Assembly (NCBI GenBank): GCA_958299035.1
Contig: CATQJL010000305.1
Coordinates: forward strand, 72,694,792 to 72,758,791
Length of the DNA: 64,000 bases
From: Cylicocyclus nassatus
Lineage: Eukaryota > Nematoda > Chromadorea > Rhabditida > Strongylidae
Direction of reading: 5' to 3'
Shown here: positions 44,801 to 58,286 of the stretch, piece by piece
Layout of the letters: each line of letters starts with the position of its first letter
Position numbering within the stretch: the first letter of the stretch is position 1
Notes under the pieces: model-generated
What the model was told of the DNA's origin: nothing
The model's input: only the letters and a program-made list of their open reading frames with translations
Database searches by the model: none
Position numbers and translations under genes: made by a program

Positions 44801-45555
44801 ATATGTTGACTGATGAGACATAAAGCTTTCCTGAGCCAAAAAAGTCTCTGTTGGATGACCAACAGAGATTACATTACACCTCTGTACCATTTATTTTCCT
44901 TCTTTTCTCTCCCACTCTTAGACCTGTAAGCTTGCTCAGCATTCATCTCAGACCCAGGTACCTCTTTCACTTTTCTATGTAAGAAATTAGACAGAACCCC
45001 TTCACCTGGAGGGGACCCTGCTCCCCCTATCGCACCTATGATTTACCACAACTGATGTCCACGAGTAAAGATTACGATGTAATTAACATAGCGTTCCGAT
45101 TGTACACAATTGCCTAAGAAAATCGTTGCATTATTATAATTACCAGCAAAGTTTTTTTGAATTCCACTCATTATCGTGGTACAGAACGTTAATTTGAGAA
45201 CAGTTTATATGCTTCTTATAGGCCAAATCACTAGATCATTCAATCTTAAAATAATGTGTTAATAGACTCCAAAGCCACCATCTTTATATCTAAGCATTAT
45301 GAGAAATTTAGAATTTGCCATCAGAATTTTCCGTAGATATTGGTATTTTACTCCCCGCAACATCAACTTTTTTATAAACAGACCTTCTCTTAGGACGGCC
45401 AAAAGTGTTGCAGTAGTTTGCTGCCTGTGATGTGTCTCGTTTGGTGAAGAGAACTGCTTCTGCTTGTAAAACGAATCTTGCAATGAATGTATTAGATTCA
45501 AACACTTTTACAACCAATTTGTGAATAAGTGAACTGAGTTTGCTTGAGTCTAAGC
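41825..45555. other. Gene-poor spacer
   Basis: AT-rich with a 13-base C tract at 42045-42057. At about 43329 GCAGGGTGTCCTAAAAAATG resembles a Tc1/mariner-type terminus, but no inverse end was found. Several unrelated short open frames; no exon supported. The 3' UTR of the ShKT gene should begin at 45555 on the minus strand, though no clear AATAAA was seen close by. Confidence 0.35.
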
Positions 45556-48500
45556 TCAACATATACCGCAATCTTTGCCACAGAATCTCCTCTTGTACTC
45601 ATAAGGATAGAAGGTATTATTACAGAATCCATTTCTATTCCATATCGCACATCTAAATTGAATTTGTGAGTACAAAATTGATGTTTTTTGACTTGCCTCT
45701 GGTGTGCTCCACAAGGGATAGTTGTGTCGGACTCCTTTGAAGCGGAAGTAGGAACTAGAAAAATGCACATACAGGCATGACTTTTGCTGTGGACATTCGA
45801 ATAACAGAAAATTGGTTTTTATGAGACAAAGCTGATTTCTCGCTTTCGTTGGTATTTTTTCTGGACTGTGTGTTTTCTTGATTTTTGGTAATTTCTCTGA
45901 AAACTGAAGGCATATTTGAACGAATATGAAGTACACAGAATTCCATTGGTTTAGATGCTGGTGATGCGTAAAGAATGACTTTGGGCAGCAAAGTGTTGGA
46001 CCTCTTCATTCGTAGTGAGAAAATCCTATCACAAAGCATTAGGCCTCCCATAGTTCAAGAGCGATTTCATCGCCTCGCGGTTCTTCATGACAACTGCTAC
46101 GAGTTCATTGTATGCCGATCCTCAAGCATTTCGGTTGTGATAGTTTTCCTGCACGAGTCATCACGACTAACTATCATAACCGAAATGCAAGTTGACTCGC
46201 TTGCAATGGACTTGTAATAGTTGTCTTGACGCGAAAATTGCAGGCGATGAAATCGAGTGAAGTATGCCCGATGCTAAGATAACATTTTTATCGTCCACAT
46301 AACTAGCGTTAATCATGTCTTTCATGAGAATTTATCGCTATACATCGTCCACACCCTTCACACTTAAGAACCATCACCATAATCAGCTGCTATGTCCGCC
46401 ATCGACAGTTAATAAACTAGAGATTTTCTAGACTTAACGCAAAAAAAAAACTCTTTTCATAAACTTCTTGTGAGCGATTCCGTTACAAAACTGATCACTG
46501 GAATAGAATTATAGGGTCAGAAAATTTAAGGGAGGGGGGGGCAAAATACGAATGGCAGCCGTCTGGTTGCATATCTTTTCATAGCACGCCTTTTCTATAG
46601 AGAATTCATCCAAATGCAAAGGTGAAACACGGTAAAACACGGTTGCCTTAAGAAGTGTTGCAATGAACTCTGACAAGGGAAGGCTATTTGGTTGAAGTGG
46701 TGTTTCCGTACAAGATGTGCACCATCTTATAGAACACAAAACGCTGATTTCAAACCTGCTTTCATTATCTGAAAAGCGATTCTGGGAGGGGAATTATGGA
46801 AATTTTATGCGCAAATTTGAAAGCACCGCTACAATAAAATCATCCAGAGCTTTAGTCCGTGAGTTCACATGGGGCATACCCTCGATACATAGAGCCACGT
46901 ACTCTGGTAACCTTCACGTTGAGGGCTATGAGGGGCACGACCTTCACCTGGAAAAAATATAGAAGTCATCCGGGGCTTCGCCCCGGATGTTATTATCCTA
47001 ACTATTGGAACGAATGTTAATGAAGCAAATATAGGGAGTAATATCTTTAGCTTATCTGAGCGAAACCGAGAATTGCGTTTTCATAGCTTTTGCGTTAAAA
47101 AGAAGGTTTCTGTGGAATTTTCGCCAGAATTCAGGACAAAATATCTCAGTTAACCTGTCATTTGAACAAAAATCGAGTTTCAAAAGATTAGGAAAGCTAT
47201 TGGATTTAAATGAGAACGAGAAACTGCGCTTAAATTTCGCGCAGAGAGTCGCGCACCAAAACGCTGGTCTGTCTCATTAATGAGTGATTTTCAGAGCTTG
47301 GGACGTTGTCAGTTCTCCTCGTCGTGTCGTGACGATCAGAATGATATATAACGTTGCAGGGTTTCGTTGAGACCCCGCGGAGATCTACGACCAGAGCCAA
47401 ATGCCCCTTCGGCTCTGGTCTGTCTCCGCTGCTTGTCTGCGCCTCCGCGCGCTGCGCGCTACCTCGCTACCCCAAACGCGGGGCGCGGGCATTTGGCTCT
47501 GGTGCCCTTTTCTTCGCTGTTTCGAATCCAAATTTAGCAAGCTATATATCATTTTGAAGCTCTTGATCTCTATTTTCACGCTGACAACGTCCCAAAACCA
47601 CATTTTTTGATTTGACCGAGAAATCCGGCAAGAACCTTGTTTTCGAAAATCTCTTGTTTTTCTCTTAGTTTAACTATTTTCACGCGGTTTTTTCGTGCAT
47701 TCTATAGATCTTGCTTCTGTTCATAATGCAGACAACCACCCATCCTTTATCTCTTCAATTATTGTGGAATTTTTTGCGAAAAATCGTAAAAAGTGCGTTT
47801 TTCTTCACCTTGTTCTGTTTCAGTGCTTTCGCACCGATTTTTTCCAACTTGGGAGACTGTTAGAACAATAAGCGCAACAATCCAGACAACGTCCCAGGAA
47901 ACAGGAACGTCAATGCGGGGGTAAAATTTCAAAGGACGCATCAAAAATCAAAACCCCGTCTTGCGAATAGCTGGTCCTGGAGCGAAAACTTGCACTTTGA
48001 AAAGCCGCCAAATGAAAGATTTCAAATTTCATTGCAGCGTTTTTATCCAGTTTTCAGCAGTTTCGTATGCTTTTTAAGACTGTTTTACGTCATTTTCTCC
48101 CCTCTAGTCTTCTTCAAACAACCTTCACTATTTATGATGTCAGATGTTCAAACAACCTTCACTTTTGACGCCCTGTCTCTAGATTATAGAAGGTAAGACA
48201 TGGGGCCATGACCACCACCGGGTGCTTTATGCAATGAATACCTAGAATTTGTAAACTTATGTCAGTCATTACTCCTTTCAAGCGCAGGAAAGAACTCAAC
48301 AATTGTTTTCACCTAGCCAAATCAATGTGCATTTTAGCTCAAAAAATTCCTAGTACTTTCCTTCCGAAAACGCTTTGCAGATAAAGAAAGCAGATTTGGT
48401 ATTAGCGTTCCATGCTTTATAAAATGGTACACATTTTATATGGAAACGCCATCAACAAAGTACCCTTCCTTTGTAAGACTGATCACTGACAGTCCATCCC

Positions 48501-51500
48501 GCTGAGAACTTTACTGAACGCCGAGCCTCTCCATATTTGGCGCATTTCAATCTTAAAACCGTCCTTGACTTGTACAATAGAAAGGCGAACAAAAGAACTT
48601 CAAGAAAACAGTTTGGTTTGCCAACTGAACATGCTGTGCAAGTACACAAAGACGATTTTACATAGCTGATTGAAGCTAAACTGGAACAAGCTGATTCGCA
48701 AAAAATAGCTGCGTGCTTTCATACAAATGGTTTTATAATGGGTGCAAAAAGCAACTCTTCTAAAAAGCAACTCTTCTTCTCTCTTCTAAAACTTCAACTA
48801 CAACAAAGCCTCCCACAGCGTCAATCATCGCATTATCAATAATGTACTCTAGCAACGCGGTTCAGTATCAACAAATTCCTGTTCAGAGCGAGTTACACTT
48901 CTTGTAAAGCGCATGATTTCGGGACATAACGTATTCATGTTTCCTTGCAGTAGCCAGATTAACATCTGTCAGCATATCTCCGTACATACCTTCGATAGTC
49001 AAGAGACAGAGGCTAGAAAGTGATAGTTGTTTGAGTTCCTGCCCTCTATGAAAAGTGAAAGTTGTTTCAGAAAGATAGATGGAAATTTAGAGATATGAAT
49101 TAAGCCAGGAAACTTGAAAAATTCATAGCAGAGGTCAGCACATCACCAAATTTGAAATCTTAACTTGGTGGTTTCCTATGCACAGTTTTGTCGTCAGGAT
49201 TGCCGGTTAAGTTGGGTGGCAACAAGAACAAAGTTCATTTTCAAGTGGAAAAACGCGCTGTTCAGCTGTGGCGGTAGTTGGGAGAGACCGAAAGAAGGAA
49301 AACTTGTCAACAAGTGAATTGAACATGTTAAACATGTATGAAAACTTATGTTGCACATCGACGCCAATCTGATTTTTGATGCGTCCTTTGAATTTTCGCC
49401 CCCGCATAGTCGTTTCGTATCCTACGACGTTGTCTGGATTCTTCCTCTCATCATTCTGAGCAAGTATCGTCCAAGCTGGAGATAATTCGTTGCAAAGCAT
49501 TGAAAGGGAACAAGGTAAAGAAAAACGCACTTTTTAGTAATTTTCACAAAAAAAACCGGCATAAGCAAAGAAGTAGGCTCGGCGACATTGTCTACATCAT
49601 AGACAGAAACAAAACCTATCGAATACACAAAAAAAACCGAGTGAAAAGAGTTAAATTGAAGAAGAAACAAAAGGTTTTCGAAAACGCCCTTTTTCCCAGA
49701 TTTCTCGTTTAAATCATAAAAAGGAGTTTTGCGACGTTGTCAGAGTGAAAATAGAGATCAAGAGCTGTAATATGATATATAGATTGTCGAAATTGTGCTC
49801 CGAACACCGAAGAAAAGGGTACCAGAGCCAAATGCCCCGCGCCCCGCGTTTGGGGTAGCGAGGTAGCGCGCAGCGCGCGGAGACGCAGACGAGCAGCGGA
49901 GACAGATCAGAGCCGACGGGGCATTTGGCTCTCGTAGTAGACCTCCGCGGGATCTTAACGAAACCCTACAACATTATATATCATTCTGATCGTCATGACA
50001 CGACGAGGAGTACTGACAACGTCGCGGGTCTTGAAAATCACTCCATAACGCGATAGACCAGCATTTATGTGGCGACTCTCTGCGCAAGATTTGAGCGCAG
50101 TTTCTCGTTTTCGTTGAACTCCATCGGCTTTCATAAACTTCCAACGCTCAATCGCAGTTTAGAGAAAGGTTGATTGAAAAATTTTGTCCTAGTTTTTAAT
50201 TGAATTTTTAAATAAAACTCTTCTTTTCAGCAAAAAAGGCCCTAAAAACGCAATCTTTCGGTTTTTTGAGCTTCTTTTGACTGTCACTATTATATTTGGT
50301 CTTACTCACATTCATTCCTATAGGTTATGTCATTCCTTATGTCATATATCCGGGGCTTCGTCTCAAATGACTTCTGTACTTCCAGGTGAGGGTTGTGTTC
50401 TATCATGACGGTCAAAGTGAAGGTTACCAGAGTACATGGCTCTATGTATCGAAGGTATGTCTCCGTATCATGTCATTCAACCACGCTCCAGCTCTGTTTC
50501 AAAAAGCTCAAGAGTTGCTGTTTCGCCCTTGAAGAGGAGTATGTTGAAGTCCGATACTTACCAGAACCATTTCAAACAGTGGTAGTCGGTTTCTAACAAT
50601 AAGTAATGGTAGTTGAATTAAGCCGTTTGATACTAACCAAGTCCATTTTGAGTAGTGGCAATTGGCTTTTCAGTAGTGGTGTTTGCTGGAGTAGTGGTGT
50701 TTGTTATATCACAGTAACCGCATGTTTTCTTGCACTGTTCCTGGAAATATCGTTTGAAGTTTAATTTTTCAACTTCTTTCGTAACTCTACTTTTTTGGAT
50801 ATGGCCCATTCAGACTCTGGCAATGTGTAGATCGTGATGTATGCTACAACTGCTCACAAACCGAGGAATTTCAAACACGAACTGGAAGAATTCCAGACAT
50901 TTTTCGAAAGCTATGATTTTCGAGATTTTTCCGGTCAAAATGAGCAGGAAAGTCAAAATGAAGCCGCTAGCAGCCTAGACCATGCACATAATCTGAAGCT
51001 GTGTAGGAATCTGCTAAATTTTACTCCGTCCGGGTAAGAAGGCAATCAGATTTTGAGGCAAGTCGAGATTTGTCGCCCTCATAAAATCGAACGAGCCTCT
51101 TTTCTTGTTAAAGGTGAGAAGACCCTATACCGTGAACCTACAGCAATCTTGCAAAAAAAAACCACCACTATGCAACTTCAGTACCGTTTTCGCAATCAGC
51201 ATGACGGAGATCAGCATCTGCTAAGTTTCAGTAAAATCGCTATATGTTACAAGTTTCTCCGCTATATCAAATACCTGCCGTAACCTTCACTGCGACTTGA
51301 GTAGCGGTATGTATCAATCGCTCGTTCGGGGATTGGTTCCCATTTAGGTAGTATCGCTTTATAGCTCGGTGCTCTGGGAATCTGTGTCTTTACTTTTTCG
51401 CCCATCTTTTGTAGTCCTACTACCCCTATATTGTAACATAATAAATAGCAGCACTTTGCTATATAAGCTGAGAATTTCGGTATTTTGTATGATTTCGAAC

Positions 51501-54500
51501 GGGATCCTCAGAGATCATGGCTCATTTTCAGAGTCATTTATTTTTAAAAAACACAATGAAAACATCGTGAATTGTGCTGAAGACTTATTATAACATTGCT
51601 AAGCATGTCTCCAGTAGCACAGATGAAATGTGTCTTAAGTTTTTCGATAATTCCCCAACTCGCGAGCAGAGATTCATTGAAGATTTCAACTATACTTTCA
51701 CCTATTACTTCAACAAAAATGTTTAGCACTGTCATAATATGTCTTCAGCATAGCTTTACGACAATTTTTGAGTTTTTGCGATGATAAATGACTTTAAAAA
51801 TGAGCCTGCCTGAGAATCTCGTTGGTATTGTACAAAAACGCGAAAGTCTCAGCTTATACAGCAAGTGCAGCTATTCATTATGCTACAATATTAGGGTAGT
51901 GGGACCTCCAAAAGGTGGACAAACAAGTAAGACACAGATCCCCAAAGAACCGAGCTATGAAGCGGATACTACCTGAATGGGAACCCTTGCCCGGAGACGG
52001 GCGATTGATACATACCGCCCCAGAATTTGACAGAACAGCAGCTGCAATAGTCACGTCATACCCTACATATCGGCAAAATTTGAGCGCGAAATGTTGAAAG
52101 GGAGCTAATTTATCGAAAAAGTTGTAAAACTCGTTTTCAACCTGGTAAATGCATGGTTTATTTAAATTTCTCATAGTTGAAAAGAGCATGTAGCGGTCAT
52201 GATTTTTTTCTCGGAATTCTAAAAACTCAAACTTTTTGGGTTATTCGTCCAAACAAAGTGACAACAACTTTTTTATTTTAGCGGCACTAAAGTTTAAGAA
52301 CGTTTTGTAATAGGCGTGATTACTTATCAAGACATCCTTGCCTGTATACGAATAACTAACAATACTTTCTAGGTGAATAAGAACCGAGGTTCCTACCTAG
52401 ATTTAACAAATTCCTACGACTTTGAGATTTGTAAATGAAATATCACGCCAGAATCCCCTGCATAAGATGAGTTTTAAAGCGAACAGAATTGCTAAAGAAA
52501 AAAACCTACTGATAAATTTGGCTTACCCATCGACGTGAGCGATCTAGAATCAATGTGTGCTAAACTAGATTTCAAATATTTAGAGATGTCAAAAATTTCA
52601 TGTTTTGCCGATTTTATACACAACACTTTCGAGTCGCCATTTTGATGGCGGGACGAACGTACGAGCAGGTACATTCTAAAGGGAGTTTCTCGCTTCGGAC
52701 TCCGTTTTTGACTTGGCGATACTTGGTTAGTATCTCGTTATAAGCAGCATTAAAATCTCACCAATTTTTGGTGGGCGGTGTCTTTGAGTCCATGGCAAAT
52801 CATCATTTCAGTATCACTTGAGTTTTTTTGATGAATAAACAGAGATTCAAGCACACTCATTTGTAAGTTATTCCCACCTTCATTATATCCGCAATTTCCA
52901 CCATTCCGCACAGAGTTTTGTCGCAGTTCTTTGCTACATCCTTGCACCCTAGAATGTTACATGAAAGTGGTTTGGAAGGAGAAAGAATCTACGTGAGATT
53001 TCCTAAATTACTGCTTAGAAATCTTGAAACTGATAGAGAAAAGTTGCAGCCTGCCTGATGCCGCTGTTCGCATCTAGGTCTAGAAACCGGTACCTGCACC
53101 AGTTGCCAATGCGTCGATGATTACATTAAAATACGTTTTCATTCGAAAATGTTTACTGTAACTAGAGAAAGGAAAACAAAGCGTCTAAAATCCTTGTTCA
53201 GAAAAATCTTATCTAAGATTGACGGATTAGAGCAATTTGTATACTTTGGAGATTTTGCTCATTTTCAGCTGGAGTGTGATTAATCTCTCACACAATGTTA
53301 TCTTACCTTTTTCACAAAAAGTAAGCGTGGTTACAGGTGATAATTGCCTGTTCTGACTAATTCAATAACGCGTCTTTGTATTATGTTGCCCGGAATTAAT
53401 GCAAGTTCCTTACGCGCGCGGCGGTGTTAATATAAAATTGTGGAAAACACATCATTCGATAAAGCAAAGAAGTCTCTATAGGAATGCATTAGAACGATCG
53501 CAATAAGTCTGATAAATTCAAAAAAATTGAAATACTCAAAAATAAGATCTCCATCTAAAAAAAATTTCTGCGGAACTTCATCCCCATATAAACATTTACA
53601 TGTGCACTTTCCGCGTTTTCTCAATGGCTGGAAAGTGAAAATTCAAAATTGCCCAAAATGAGAAAACATCGCCTTTTTGTATATTCATGCTAAATTCAAT
53701 ATTTCTCGGAAACTAGCCTTCGGAGAGAGCTGAAAAACTATGATTGGACTTTTAGATTTTTATGGTATAGAACTACCTATCTCAGAATGGCTCAGCATTG
53801 CGTTCGCTAAGGCATGCCAACATTCATTTTCTCAAATTCTAACCGCGATAAATATTAGGTTGATGCATAATTCCTGCACCAAAATAGGTACAGACCGCAA
53901 TAACTCGGAATAATCCTATATCCCAAGTAGGATTCGATATAGCATTTGATAGCGCAAACCTAGCTCTACAAGATGGTGCTCAAATATCTACAGCAGCTTT
54001 GATCCACGCGAGGTTTTGAACCAAAAACTGAAAAAAACCATGCGTCCGAAAGAGACAGATCTTAAAAAAATTGTAACTTCGTTCAAAAAGCTCATACAAA
54101 TTTTCTTTCTTGCTCACGCATAGACGTGCCACGCAAAACATTATCCGTGCGGTTGCTGTATTTTTTTCTCAACTAGACGATGAGAAAACGAAGTTTTTCA
54201 TGTTTTTTCCAAAACAATGCTGAGATGTTCCAGCACTGACAGTTGTATAGTATAGAACCTTAGAAGCGTGAATGTGAATTTTCAGCTCTTTAGAGCAGCT
54301 GGTTTACGAGAAATACCGAATTTTTAGCAACTAGGCAAGAAAAATTTGGATAAGGAGAGCTAGATTCGTTATTTCTCGTGAACTAGCTGTTCTAGAAGGC
54401 TGAAAAAGTAAAGTTTCACTGCTAACGGCATGTACTATACAACTGTTAATACTAGAACATCTCAGCACTAATTTGGCAAAAACATGAAAAACTTCAAAAA

Positions 54501-57500
54501 ACTTCGTGTTTTCATCGCCTAGTTGAGGAAAAAATACAGCAACCGCACGGATAAATGTCTTACGTGGAACGTCACGCGTGAGCAAGAAAGAAAATTTATA
54601 TGAGCTTTTTGAACGAAGTTACAATTTTTTTGAGAATTTGTCTTAAGGTTTTCGGACGCATGGTTTTTTTCAGTTTTTGGTTCAAAACTTCGCGTGGATC
54701 AGAGCTGGTGTAGATATTTGAGCACTATCTCGTAGAGCTAGGTTTGCGCTATCAAATGATTTATCGAATCCTACTTGGAATATAGGATTATTCCGAGCTA
54801 TTGCGGTCTGTACCTATTTTGGTGCAGGAGTTATGCATCAACCTAATATATCGCAATTTTACATATTTATGAATGTTTGATGAAGACAGTATATGTCGAA
54901 CCAGGTTGTAAGTCCGCAAGATCTTCTTGAACGTAGTTTGTAAATTTTTTAGGTTTTGCTTTCGAACTTCACGTGGTTTAAACTTTTTGCGATCGTTCTA
55001 ATGCAAACATGTTGAGGATGCTTTGCCCTATCGAATGATATGTTTCCCACAAATTTAGATTTACAATGCTGCGATCGACCAAGAACCTACATTAATTTCC
55101 GGAAAACCCTATAGCAACTGGCTAACGTTTTGAAATTATGTCGATCTGGATGCACTTGCTGTTTTTGAATTAGGGTTACGTCAGAGCTAGGGCCTTGCAG
55201 CTTCAGTTTTAATTATCAAATTACATAAGTTCGTTCCATGGAGTTCATATCGAGTTACATAAGTTGGAAATCTCAATCGTGTTTTGAAAAAAAGTCAAGA
55301 ATTTACCTGGAATCTCTTCTTCGCACAGTCCACACGTTTTTGGACACTTATAAGCCAAATCAAGGATCTTCACCCACTCTTGGTCCTTGCATTGATTTTT
55401 CCACTGGGCGCATCCAATGCCTGATGTGTATCATTATTCTTATATTTTACGTATAACATTTTACTTCTAACAAGGGGAGGACACGAAGTCGAAATCGACT
55501 TCTCGTATGAATTTTACATCAATCTGAAGAACATCAAATGCTGATTCCAAAGCTGTTTTTGCTATTTGCCAAGCGCCTCTAGAAGAGTTATGAGCGGTTT
55601 TTGGCTCAAAAAATTGAACGTGCAACTGGTACAAATTTGTCCAAGTTTGCAAATGGCCCAACACTGGGTATCAGACCACTCCATGCATAGAAAACCCTTT
55701 ATCTAATATACTCATACTCAACACTTCTTTGTTTGAATGCTGGAAAGACCATAACCATTAATTTTACCAAGATTCTCTGTCATTTTTCTCTCCAAAAACA
55801 CTCATAACTCAGCGTCAAGAGGAGCTTGGTTGTATATTCCATTTGGTAAAGTTATTCACTTTGGGTCTTCTCCCGGTAAGATCGCATATATTCAAAAACC
55901 TGTAGATCTGAGTACTTCTTATAGGGCGTGTGAAAGTGTGCGCACAGTGAATACCTTATTCACTACAGCACTGATAATCTAGCTAGACTCGTTGAATACT
56001 GGTAAACTAACTCATGACTGTTTTTGTACTGTAAAGGCCGCTTCCCTGCATTGAGACCCCCCCCCCCCAGCAAAAAACTTCTGACGAGTTGCGTCAAACT
56101 AAATAACCTTTACAATCTAATGAAAGCTGTTGGCAGAAAATTGTAAGGGATGCTTTGGCGGCGCACTATGTTCTAATTTACCTCCTTGTGTTTGACTTAC
56201 TTGATTTAAAGCTTGGGAATACGCGCAATTTTTTTACAGGGGAATAAAGCTACAATCAAATAAATCTATGCTGTTACACTTACTTCTGTCTTCACAGTCA
56301 TAAATGGGTGACTTGCAGCATAAGGCACATGTTTTTGGACAGTTTTCCACAGCCATTTTGAGAATGTCTTTGTCAACTTTCTGTGGCGTTGCAGACGATG
56401 GATCACTCTGAAAATGATGTTTGTCGCTGTCGCTGCTGAAGTAATACTTAGTTAGAAGATAAAAGTAGATACTCCTATTTATTGTGATTTTGAAGGTCTT
56501 AAAGGCATATCATTCAAATAATTCATATGGAAATAAAACAATAATCTCGAAGCATACTAGAATACTTTAGCGAAATACACAATGAGAAGGTCCTAAGCAT
56601 TGCTGCTGCAGTATGTGAGCTTACTCTACATCGTGTGGCACTAGAGCAATTGATACTTAACATTTGTCAGTTTCAGTGACAGAGTTCGCACTTCTGTGTA
56701 ACTTTCACATAATTTCTTTGGAACCTTATGTTGATTGAGCTTTTTACATGCCAAATTACGTAAAAATTCACGACTACTTCAGAAAATTGACGTACCGTCC
56801 AACAATTTGAACTCCTATCGTCATCCTTTCCAATTTCCGGGTCATTTCCAGGGGGTTTGTACAGTACTTTGCAACTTGCTTCTGGAAGTTTGTCCTGGCA
56901 AGCGAACGCCTTTTCTTTATACTGGAATGTGATGTATCAACTAACTACCGTAGGAATCCCATAGCTGACGATTCCTTTGCTTTTGCATAATTTTCAATAG
57001 ACATCTTGAACTGCATGCTACGTGCCACGCCTTGAGATGAGTTGGATGACAAGCAGCATGGTGCGACGTGTTCAGAAGTGGTCTCCAATTTGCAAAGGAT
57101 CAATTACCCTAATACAAGTGAGAGTGCGGAGAGATTTTTTTCTAAAATCGAACAGCACAGACAAGCCGGAGGACATCGCGACCAAAAAACTGTGAATAGT
57201 GCTGCATACTGCCTGGTAGAGCTCGGCACGAGGTGGCTTCTCGTGCAAAAAACAAAATCCCCTTTGACTCCATAATGAAAGTACGATCCTTTATGAGATA
57301 TTGAAAGGGAAAACACATGAAAGGGAACGGAATCAAGCAAAACAAAAAAGCACTAAAGAAGCGTTAATCAAACGCGATACCATTCGTATTCTCCGGATTG
57401 GCGGCATAATGTATCCAGATCGCAACACTAGCGCCCGAAGCAGCGTTGCCGCTGCCATTCAAAATTTTCAAGAGACTATAGCTAAGCGAGGAGGAGGAGG

Positions 57501-58286
57501 TTTGAGGCCTTCGAGAAGAAGTTGAGCACGCCTATAGTTCACATAATTATTTCATAATTTTTCATACTTAGTCTTGACTTCCCATTGCCCATCTACACGC
57601 CTATTTTAATGTCATTTTATCTTCACTTCGCTGTAAAAACCTCTTGTTTGTTTGGGAGAGCCTGCTGCCGAGATGTCAGCAGCGTACCGGCGGCAGATCA
57701 AAAGACAGCGGTATGCTCTTCCGCAAAAATAATATCCCCTTTGCTTTTCCCCCGAAAACGATATCCAGCTTGCTTGTTAAGCCACCCGTGCCTTGCCTTG
57801 TTGCCTAAGGGTATCATTCGGCATAAGTCTCGTTTTCCGAAGTAGAGTGAGAGGGCTGAGCAGATCGCTTGAAAAAAAAGGTGCGTCCTATACTTGTGAA
57901 ATAAGAGTACACCGTGATTCTAGGAGCAGAAGCGATTTGCATGAAGAAAACAGCTGTAAAACCGTTTCCAGCTTTTGCATTTGTATCTTTTGAAATACCG
58001 TTGTTCAATATAGGTTGATGTGCTTTGCGACTGATAAATTTTACAGTATGAAAGTGTTTTGTTCCCAACAATTTTCATATTCTAAAGTTGTCTTCGTAGC
58101 ATGCAATCCTTCGAAAGCGAAGCAAATGACTCGTATTTGGATAACATCGGCTATCGAGAATATGATAAGCAATATGATGCTCAAAATACATACCTTTTTA
58201 TTCTTGTCCAAGCATACTTCGTATGTGACTGCACCATGGACTGCAAAGCACATGGAAACAATGACAACTACTTGAAGCATCTCCAT
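45556..58286 (-). CDS. Secreted protein with four ShKT domains, eight exons
   Basis: Exons on the minus strand: 58286-58218, 56921-56796, 56407-56284, 55420-55307, 52948-52878, 50740-50638, 45754-45697 and 45652-45556 (TGA 45556-45558). Phases match at every junction and the sum is 762 bases, 253 residues. Exon 1 is a signal peptide (residues 1-18, ending CFAVHG). Six-cysteine ShKT domains lie at about 31-95 (unusually long, with an acidic insert), 103-139 (ending CPKTCGLC), 146-178 (ending CKKTCGYC) and 217-253 (ending CGKDCGIC, the protein's last residue). A Thr/Pro-rich, probably O-glycosylated linker (179-216) precedes the last. ShKT is a disulphide-rich fold common in nematode secreted proteins and named after a sea-anemone channel blocker; channel activity here is not shown. 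The ATG follows TGTCAG directly, so spliced-leader addition is possible. Intron 7 uses a GC donor. Three introns hold large foldback elements. Confidence 0.85.
46058..46260. repeat. Small foldback in ShKT intron 6
   Basis: The outer arms CGATTTCATCGCCT (near 46062) and AGGCGATGAAATCG (near 46242) are inverted. Inner arms GCATTTCGGTTGTGATAGTT and inverse (about 46117-46176) match with one difference. It is probably a decayed short MITE. Confidence 0.55.
46848..50480. mobile_element. Large foldback element in ShKT intron 6
   Basis: The arms of about 1.1 kb (46848-47953 and 49370-50480) are inverted copies around a 1.4-kb centre. The arms contain a hairpin GATCCGGGG-type block near 46970 and a GC-rich inner element bounded by ACCAGAGCCAAATGCCC and its inverse (47390-47503; inverted copy about 49820-49935). 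Open frames in it occur in both arms or lack composition, and are not genes. The boundaries are approximate because the ends have diverged and no target duplication was found. Confidence 0.7.
51301..52021. mobile_element. Foldback element, copy B
   Basis: Relative of 33183-33912: it shares the GCGGTATGTATCAATCGC-type ends and much of each arm, but is more diverged. It lies inside intron 5 of the ShKT gene. Confidence 0.7.
53858..54843. mobile_element. Palindromic mariner-type element in ShKT intron 4
   Basis: Ends GGTTGATGCATAA and inverse, with TA at 53856-53857 and 54844-54845. The arms extend about 440 bases each, so nearly the whole 986 bp is one imperfect palindrome. No transposase frame. 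Confidence 0.85.
57727..57778 (-). repeat. Fragment related to the hAT-type MITE
   Basis: The reverse complement resembles the left end interior of 31828-32814 (CAAGCTGGATATCGTTTT followed by a GAAAAGCAAAG block). Its termini were not found, so it is a partial or deleted copy within ShKT intron 1. Confidence 0.45.

Noticed and set aside
57217..57232. CTCGGCACGAGG, resembling a cDNA cloning adaptor
   Set aside because: Too short and without cloning-site context; chance match is likely.
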